A stretch of 10,458 nt of DNA, from NCBI GenBank assembly GCA_050012355.1, contig JBEKHI010000306.1:1-10458 (forward strand). The letters run 5' to 3'. The translations under genes and the position numbers were made by a program. The notes below the pieces were generated by a model. That model did no database searches, was not told the DNA's origin, and saw only the letters and a list, made by a program, of their open reading frames with translations. Shown here one piece after another: positions 6,475 to 10,458 of the stretch (within the stretch, counting starts at the first letter, position 1; each line of letters begins with the position of its first letter). The stretch comes from JBEKHI01 sp050012355. GTDB taxonomy: Bacteria > Actinomycetota > Actinomycetes > Streptosporangiales > Streptosporangiaceae.

Positions 6475-6498
6475 CAGGCGCCTGGGCTCAGGCGCCTG
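6475..6498. terminator. lipB: Tandem CAGGCGCCTG palindromes, likely lipB terminator
   Basis: The 10-bp palindrome CAGGCGCCTG occurs at 6475-6484 and 6489-6498 inside a 14-bp tandem duplication (6470-6483, 6484-6497). The two copies can pair as a 10-bp stem with a 4-nt loop, starting 5 nt after the lipB stop. There is no T-tract. A terminator is the simplest reading; a tandem protein-binding site is the alternative. Confidence 0.5.
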
Positions 6499-6503
6499 GG
6501 AAC

Positions 6504-7223
6504 TCAGCGCGCGGCTGGCTGAGCGCCGGTCAGCAGGCTGGCGTTGGGCGTGCGGATCCAGCGCCGGTAGCCGAGCACCTCGGCGAGATGCCGCTCGATG
6601 CCGGGCGTGACCTCGGACACGCTGACCCGCCTGCCGAGCTCGGCGGACAGCGTGGTGGTACCGGCGTCCCGGATGCCGCACGGGATGATCCGGTCAAACC
6701 ACGACAGGTCGTTTTCGCAGTTCAGCGCGAAGCCGTGCATGGTGACCCCGCGCGCGACCCGGGCGCCGATCGCGCCGATCTTCCGCTCGGGGCCACGGTC
6801 GTCGGAGGGAATCCAGGCGCCGCTGCGGCCCTCGACCCGGATGGCGCGCACCCCGAAGTCGGCGCAGGACTGGATCATGGTCTCCTCGAGCGCCCGGACG
6901 TAGGCGACGACGTCCAGCGGCTCGCGGAGCTTGATGATCGGGTAGCCGGTGAGCTGCCCGGGACCGTGCCAGGTGATCTTGCCGCCGCGGTCAACGTTGA
7001 TCACCGGTGCGCCGGGGTCACCGACCGGCCGGTCCGAGACCCCGGTCCGCTTCCCCGCCGTGTAGACCGGCTGGTGTTCCAGCAGCAGGCAGCTGTCCGG
7101 GATCTCGTCCGCCACCCGGCGATCGTGGACGAGCCGCTGCAGATCCCAGCCGACGGTGTAGTCCAGCGCGCCGGTGCCGAACCCGGCGTACAGGTATATA
7201 AGCTCATCGGCCACGCCACCCAT
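6504..7223 (-). CDS. lipB: Lipoyl(octanoyl) transferase
   Basis: The 239-aa enzyme transfers octanoyl from acyl carrier protein to a lysine of lipoyl domains, giving the substrate for LipA. Landmarks are the opening YAGFGTGALDYTVGWDLQ segment, the RGGKITWHGPGQLTGYPI motif (79-96), the catalytic Lys148 in ERKIGAIGARVARGVTMHGFALN, and the catalytic Cys182 in IIPCGIRD that forms the acyl-thioester. The frame runs upstream to 7298 but homology begins near 7210, so ATG 7223 is chosen. A GTG at 7214 is an alternative: TACGAT stands 7 nt before it as a possible leaderless -10, and it would shorten the protein by three residues. The gene diverges from a membrane-protein gene 39 bp away and is followed by tandem palindromes. 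Confidence 0.95.
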   Translation of the reverse strand: MGGVADELIYLYAGFGTGALDYTVGWDLQRLVHDRRVADEIPDSCLLLEHQPVYTAGKRTGVSDRPVGDPGAPVINVDRGGKITWHGPGQLTGYPIIKLREPLDVVAYVRALEETMIQSCADFGVRAIRVEGRSGAWIPSDDRGPERKIGAIGARVARGVTMHGFALNCENDLSWFDRIIPCGIRDAGTTTLSAELGRRVSVSEVTPGIERHLAEVLGYRRWIRTPNASLLTGAQPAAR

Positions 7224-7262
7224 CGTATGCTCACGCCCGCCGATAACGGGCACACTTGAGTT

Positions 7263-7874
7263 GTGATCGACGAAGCTGAGCTGCGGCGGATGAGCCACGC
7301 CGAGCGGAGCGAACTGGCCCGCATCCTCGCGAAGATCGAGTTGCCGAAGCTGTCACGCGATCCGAAGCAGGTCCGCCGAAGGCGGATAGGCCTGATCCTC
7401 ATGATGGCCGTCTGCCTGATCCTGGCGGCCTGGATCGCGATCCTCATCCTCACGCTGCACCGGCATTTCGTGGTGCGGCACTGGCCCGCTGTCTGGGTGG
7501 GCCTTGACCTGGCCGAGCTCGCGGCCTTCGCGGCTACCGCGTGGGCGGCCTGGAAACAGCGGCAGATCGTGATCGTGTTCATGATCATCACCGGGACGCT
7601 GCTGCTCTGCGACGCCTGGTTCGACCTGGCGTCGTCGTACGGGTCCCGCGAGTTCACCGGCAGCCTGCTCGAGGCCATTTTCGTCGAACTGCCGCTCGCC
7701 TTCCTGATGTTCGCCGCGGCGCGCCGGCTGGTCAGGCTCACCATCTACAGCTCGATGCGCCTGCAGGGCATCTCCGGCCCGCTGCCGCCGCTGCACCGGG
7801 TCCCGCTGTTCGCCGACGGCATGGAGGAGGTGCTCCCGCAGCGGATCCGGGAAGGCGCCGGATCGTCGCCATAA
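7263..7874 (+). CDS. Conserved hypothetical four-helix membrane protein
   Basis: A 203-aa integral membrane protein of a type common in actinomycetes and without assigned function. A soluble, charged N-terminus (MSHAERSELARILAKIELP region) precedes four predicted helices at about 43-65, 76-97, 101-118 and 134-155. The LLLCDAWFDL motif (113-122) is the most recognisable segment. The C-terminal tail of about 48 residues is hydrophilic and proline-containing. The GTG at 7263 lacks a good ribosome site (TTGAG only 2 nt away); CACACT ending 6 nt before it could serve a leaderless message. An ATG at 7290 is a possible later start. It diverges from lipB, and its stop lies 5 bp before the ECF41-like promoter of the epimerase remnant. 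Confidence 0.7.
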   Translation: MIDEAELRRMSHAERSELARILAKIELPKLSRDPKQVRRRRIGLILMMAVCLILAAWIAILILTLHRHFVVRHWPAVWVGLDLAELAAFAATAWAAWKQRQIVIVFMIITGTLLLCDAWFDLASSYGSREFTGSLLEAIFVELPLAFLMFAAARRLVRLTIYSSMRLQGISGPLPPLHRVPLFADGMEEVLPQRIREGAGSSP

Positions 7875-7879
7875 GATCC

Positions 7880-7906
7880 TGTCACACGCCGCGGCGCCGC
7901 CCTGTC
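7880..7906 (+). promoter_or_regulatory. Candidate ECF41-dependent promoter
   Basis: TGTCACA (7880-7886), a 16-nt spacer and TGTC (7903-7906) closely match the promoter reported for ECF41 sigma factors (TGTCACA about 16 nt from CGTC), with one substitution in the -10. It lies 22 nt before the epimerase-remnant start and its AAGGGGG ribosome site (7917-7923). An ECF41 sigma gene is encoded just downstream, so it may transcribe the whole unit, including its own gene. Confidence 0.6.
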
Positions 7907-7928
7907 TCTGATAACGAAGGGGGCAATC

Positions 7929-8692
7929 ATGCGAGTATTCGTCGCGGGGGCGGCCGGGATGATCGGCCGTTTCCTCATCCCCGCCCTGATCGCCGAGGGG
8001 CACGAGGTCACCGGGACCACGAGGTCGGCGGGCAACGCCGACAAGATCAGCAGCCTCGGCGCCACCCCGGTCATCGCCGACGGGCTGGACCGGACGGCCA
8101 TGATCAACGCGGTCAAAGCCGCCAAACCAGAGGTGGTCATCCACGAGATGACCGCGCTCACCAACCTGAAGGGCTTCCGCCAGTTCGACCGCGAGTTCGC
8201 GGTCACTAACGAGCTGCGCACCAAGGGCACCGACTACCTGCTGGAGGCCGCGGAGCAGGCCGGAGCGAAGCGGTTCATCGCCCAGTCCTACACGAACTGG
8301 CCGAACGAGCGGACCGGCGGCCCGGTCAAGACCGAGGACGATCCGCTCGATCCGGCTCCGCCGAGGAACGCTCGCCAGTCGATGGCGGCTATCCGGCACG
8401 TGGAGTCCGTCGTTATGGCTCATGGTGGGTTTGTACTGCGGTACGGCGGGTTCTACGGGCACGGCGCGTCGGGAGACCTGCTGGCCCCGGTCCGCAACCG
8501 GCAGATGCCCATCGTCTGCTGCCGGCCTGGCTGGCCCGCCCGCTGGCCGGGGAGATGGGCGTGTCGATGATGACGGACATCCGCGGTTCGTCCAACGCCA
8601 AGGCCAAGCGCTTGCTTGGCTGGACGCCGCGTTACGCCTCCTGGCGGGAAGGGTTTCCAGAATGGGTGAGGTCGAGCAGTACCGAGGGCTGA
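7929..8692 (+). pseudogene. NAD-dependent epimerase/dehydratase, internally deleted and frameshifted
   Basis: The ORF starting at 7929 has a good ribosome site and encodes an extended SDR with the NAD-binding GAAGMIG (residues 7-13), then strands and helices up to VLRYGGFYGHGASGDLLAPVRNRQMPIV. After about 8516 the frame yields an unrelated Cys/Trp/Arg-rich tail and stops at 8570 (213 aa). From 8519 another frame continues with the family's C-terminus: LPAWLARPLAGEMG, MMTDIRGSSNAKAKRLLGW and PRYASWREGFPEW, to a TGA at 8690-8692. Between the parts, the region that usually reads GDGGGxWSFxHVDDAA and on through about 60 residues is absent. A deletion of roughly 180-190 bp, not a multiple of three, explains this. 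A functional enzyme is unlikely. Epimerases of this type are common genomic partners of ECF41 sigma factors. Confidence 0.8.
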
Positions 8693-9648
8693 TGTTCTCC
8701 ATCGCCTACCGGATGACCGGCAGCGTGAGCGACGCCGAGGACATCGTGCAGGAGGCGTTCGCCCGGGTGCTGCGGCTGGAACCCGAGATGGCCGATCCGA
8801 AGGCTTACCTCGCGACCACCGTGACCCGGCTGGCCATCAATCAGCTGACCAGCGCCCGGGCCCGCCGGGAGTCCTACGTGGGCGCCTGGCTGCCCGAGCC
8901 GGTGGTCACGGAGCCGGGCCCGGAGGAGCATGCCGAGATGGCCGATTCCCTGTCGATGGCGTTTCTCATCGTGCTGGAGTCGTTGAGCCCGGTCGAACGC
9001 GCGGTGCTCCTGCTGCACGACGTCTTCGGCTACGACCACGCGGAAATAGCCGACATCGTGGGTAAATCCCCGCAGGCTTGCCGGCAGGTCCTGGTCCGGG
9101 CCCGGCGGCACGTGGACGAGGGAAAGCCGCGATTCGAGAGCTCAAGGGAGCAGCGCGACGAGGTGGGCCGGCGGTTCTTCGCCGCCGCGGAAGGCGGTGA
9201 CCTGGACGCGCTGCTCGCCGTGCTGGCGCCGGACGTGGTGTTCCACGGCGACGGCGGCGGAAAGGCGCAGGCGGTCACCGGTCCGCTGCTGGGCAGTGTG
9301 CGGGTTGCCAGGTTCCTGACCGGCCTGTTCCGCCGGGGCAACGCGCTGGGTGTCAGCATCCGCCTCACCGAGGTCAACGGCCAGCCGGGGGCGATCGGCC
9401 TCGACTCCAGCGGGCGAGTGATCGGCGTGTTCGTCCTGGACATCGTCGATGGCCTCGTGGTCACGGTCCGTTCCGTGGTGAATCCCGACAAACTGCATCA
9501 TCTTGGGGCAGTCTCCGATGTGGCGCTGAAGCCGCCGCAGGACTTACCCTGGCCCGCATGGCCACCGATTTCACCGAGGAGACCGCTGCCGCCGCCGTCG
9601 TCGAGTCGTTCGCCGCGACGCCCGACCCGCGGCTGCGCGAGATCTTGA
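8662..9648 (+). CDS. sigJ: ECF41-group RNA polymerase sigma factor (SigJ-type)
   Basis: This extracytoplasmic-function sigma factor has a fused SnoaL-like C-terminal control domain. Region 2 covers about 5-70 (YRMTGSVSDAEDIVQEAFARV) and region 4 about 100-155 (LSPVERAVLLLHDVFGYDHAEIADIVGKS). All three ECF41 signatures are present: WLPEP between regions 2 and 4 (76-80), DGGGK (197-201) and NPDKL (274-278). No anti-sigma gene is needed in this group, since the C-terminal domain modulates activity. The ATG at 8662 has GGGAAGGG (8646-8653) 8 nt in front; longer in-frame starts lie over the epimerase remnant. The first 31 nt overlap the remnant's C-terminal frame, so coupling is likely. Homology fades about 10 residues after NPDKL. 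The last 30 codons overlap the dioxygenase and read as a Pro/Arg/Ser-rich tail, suggesting a lost stop codon. Confidence 0.9.
   Translation: MGEVEQYRGLMFSIAYRMTGSVSDAEDIVQEAFARVLRLEPEMADPKAYLATTVTRLAINQLTSARARRESYVGAWLPEPVVTEPGPEEHAEMADSLSMAFLIVLESLSPVERAVLLLHDVFGYDHAEIADIVGKSPQACRQVLVRARRHVDEGKPRFESSREQRDEVGRRFFAAAEGGDLDALLAVLAPDVVFHGDGGGKAQAVTGPLLGSVRVARFLTGLFRRGNALGVSIRLTEVNGQPGAIGLDSSGRVIGVFVLDIVDGLVVTVRSVVNPDKLHHLGAVSDVALKPPQDLPWPAWPPISPRRPLPPPSSSRSPRRPTRGCARS
9545..9550 (+). promoter_or_regulatory. Putative -10 element for leaderless dioxygenase mRNA
   Basis: TACCCT fits TANNNT and ends 7 nt before the dioxygenase ATG. The only ribosome-like sequence (AGGA, 9539-9542) is 15 nt from the ATG, too far for normal use. 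An internal promoter within the sigma gene is therefore plausible. No clear -35 is visible. Confidence 0.3.
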
Positions 9649-10442
9649 CCAGCCTTACTAAGCACCTGCACGCGTTCGCCCGTGACGTGGAGCTGACCAT
9701 ACCGGAGTGGGAGAAGGCGATCGACTTCCTCACCAGGACCGGGCAGAAGTGCGACGACGAGCGGCAGGAGTTCATCCTGCTGTCGGATGTGCTCGGTCTG
9801 TCGATGCTGACGGAGACCATCTCCAACCGGAAATCGGGCGCCGAGACCGAGTCGACGGTGCTGGGCCCGTTCCACGTCGTGGAGTCCCCGCTGCGCGAGC
9901 TCGGCGACGACATCGACCTGGTCGGCACGGGGGAGAAGTGCGTGGTTCGCGGCCGGGTGCTGGCCCCCGACGGCACGCCGCTGCCCGGCGCCACGCTGGA
10001 CGTGTGGCAGGCCAATGACCAGGGCTTTTACGACGTCCAGCAGCCCGACGTCCAGCCTCGTACCAACGGACGCGGGCTGTTCACGGCGGATTCGGCCGGT
10101 GAATTCTGGTTCCGGACGATCGTGCCTAGCCACTACCCGATTCCCACCGACGGGCCGGTCGGGCAGCTGCTCCAGGCGACGAAGCGGCACCCGTACCGGC
10201 CCGCGCACATCCACTTCATCGTCGCCGCGCCCGGGTACCGGACGCTGACCACGCACATCTTCGTGGCGGGCAGCCCGTACATCGAGTCGGACGCGGTGTT
10301 CGCGGTGAAGAAGTCGCTGGTCTCCGAGTTCGCGGAGGTGGACGACCCGGCATCGGCGGAGCGCTACGGCGTGCCGAACCCGTACCGGCTCGCCGACTTC
10401 AGCATCACCTTGACGCCTCAGTACATTTCGACGCAGTCGTAG
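9558..10442 (+). CDS. Intradiol ring-cleavage dioxygenase, probably hydroxyquinol 1,2-dioxygenase
   Basis: The 294-aa non-heme Fe(III) enzyme opens a catecholic ring between its hydroxyls. The N-terminal helical dimerisation domain (about 1-105: FLTRTGQKCDDERQEFILLSD, STVLGPF) precedes the beta-sandwich catalytic domain. The four iron ligands are Tyr158 (GFYDVQQ), Tyr193 (SHYPIP), His217 and His219 (PAHIHF); the Tyr193-His217 spacing of 24 is the family's. The LLSDVLGLSML stretch and overall pattern point to hydroxyquinol 1,2-dioxygenase (product 3-hydroxy-cis,cis-muconate, tautomer of maleylacetate); catechol 1,2-dioxygenase is the alternative. The expected partner, maleylacetate reductase, is not in the window. 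The start fits the family N-terminus, although it lies 91 nt inside the sigma ORF and lacks a ribosome site. It is transcribed in the same direction as the sigma gene. Confidence 0.85.
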   Translation: MATDFTEETAAAAVVESFAATPDPRLREILTSLTKHLHAFARDVELTIPEWEKAIDFLTRTGQKCDDERQEFILLSDVLGLSMLTETISNRKSGAETESTVLGPFHVVESPLRELGDDIDLVGTGEKCVVRGRVLAPDGTPLPGATLDVWQANDQGFYDVQQPDVQPRTNGRGLFTADSAGEFWFRTIVPSHYPIPTDGPVGQLLQATKRHPYRPAHIHFIVAAPGYRTLTTHIFVAGSPYIESDAVFAVKKSLVSEFAEVDDPASAERYGVPNPYRLADFSITLTPQYISTQS

Positions 10443-10458
10443 CTGACCGCCGGACTGA

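Noticed and set aside
6357..6503. Possible mobile-element ends between lipB and the MFS gene
   Set aside because: The repeats are direct or local palindromes; no transposase, terminal inverted repeats or target duplication is visible around 4838-6500.
7351..7377. TGTCACG-N16-CGCC as a second ECF41 promoter
   Set aside because: It lies inside the membrane-protein gene, the -10 does not match CGTC, and no gene start follows.
8422..8661. Upstream extension of the sigma frame to 8422
   Set aside because: It overlaps real epimerase codons in another frame. Sigma homology begins at 8662, which has its own ribosome site.
7353..8702. 449-aa minus-strand ORF opposite the membrane protein and epimerase remnant
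   Set aside because: Low-complexity Arg/Asp/Gly/Gln-rich shadow frame without recognisable domains; the plus strand carries clear families.
1..10458. CRISPR arrays, tRNA/rRNA genes, riboswitches, phage genes
   Set aside because: No regularly spaced repeats, no tRNA-like folds and no phage or defence proteins were recognised on either strand.

Overview
The window comes from a high-GC actinomycete. The evidence is the strong G/C third-position bias, frequent GTG starts, apparent leaderless promoters (TANNNT 6-7 nt before a start codon), a GlnR-type operator at glnA, and the actinobacterial neighbourhood glnA - RDD protein - DUF4191 protein - lipA - lipB. I cannot name a genus. No rRNA, tRNA, CRISPR array or insertion sequence is visible, and no gene-free stretch exceeds 300 bases.

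Left part (1-2789): the 3' end of a response regulator receiver gene that stops right after the receiver fold, a convergent PAT-type GNAT acetyltransferase that probably starts at a CTG, a strong hairpin terminator, and glnA (type I glutamine synthetase, minus strand) with a four-box GlnR-like operator upstream. A small RDD membrane protein diverges from glnA and probably has a leaderless promoter.

Middle part (3004-7874): a DUF4191 membrane protein, lipA and lipB, all on the minus strand. lipA and lipB are the protein lipoylation pair: LipB moves octanoyl from ACP to target domains and LipA inserts the two sulfurs. They are separated here by a YbjQ-family gene (plus strand) and an MFS exporter (minus strand). 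The DNA between the MFS gene and lipB carries two 21-bp direct repeats 31 bp apart and two tandem 10-bp palindromes. A conserved hypothetical four-helix membrane protein diverges from lipB.

Right part (7875-10458): the most unusual segment. An ECF41/SigJ-type sigma factor has all three diagnostic motifs (WLPEP, DGGGK, NPDKL). It lies directly behind an NAD-dependent epimerase gene, the classic kind of ECF41 partner, and the epimerase has a near-match to the ECF41 promoter (TGTCACA-N16-TGTC) in front of it. The epimerase reading frame is broken: about 60 residues appear to be missing and the C-terminal part continues in another frame. The sigma gene's 3' end runs 91 nt into a hydroxyquinol/catechol-type intradiol dioxygenase gene. 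This looks like an ECF41 regulatory unit whose usual target has decayed, leaving the sigma factor joined to an aromatic ring-cleavage gene.
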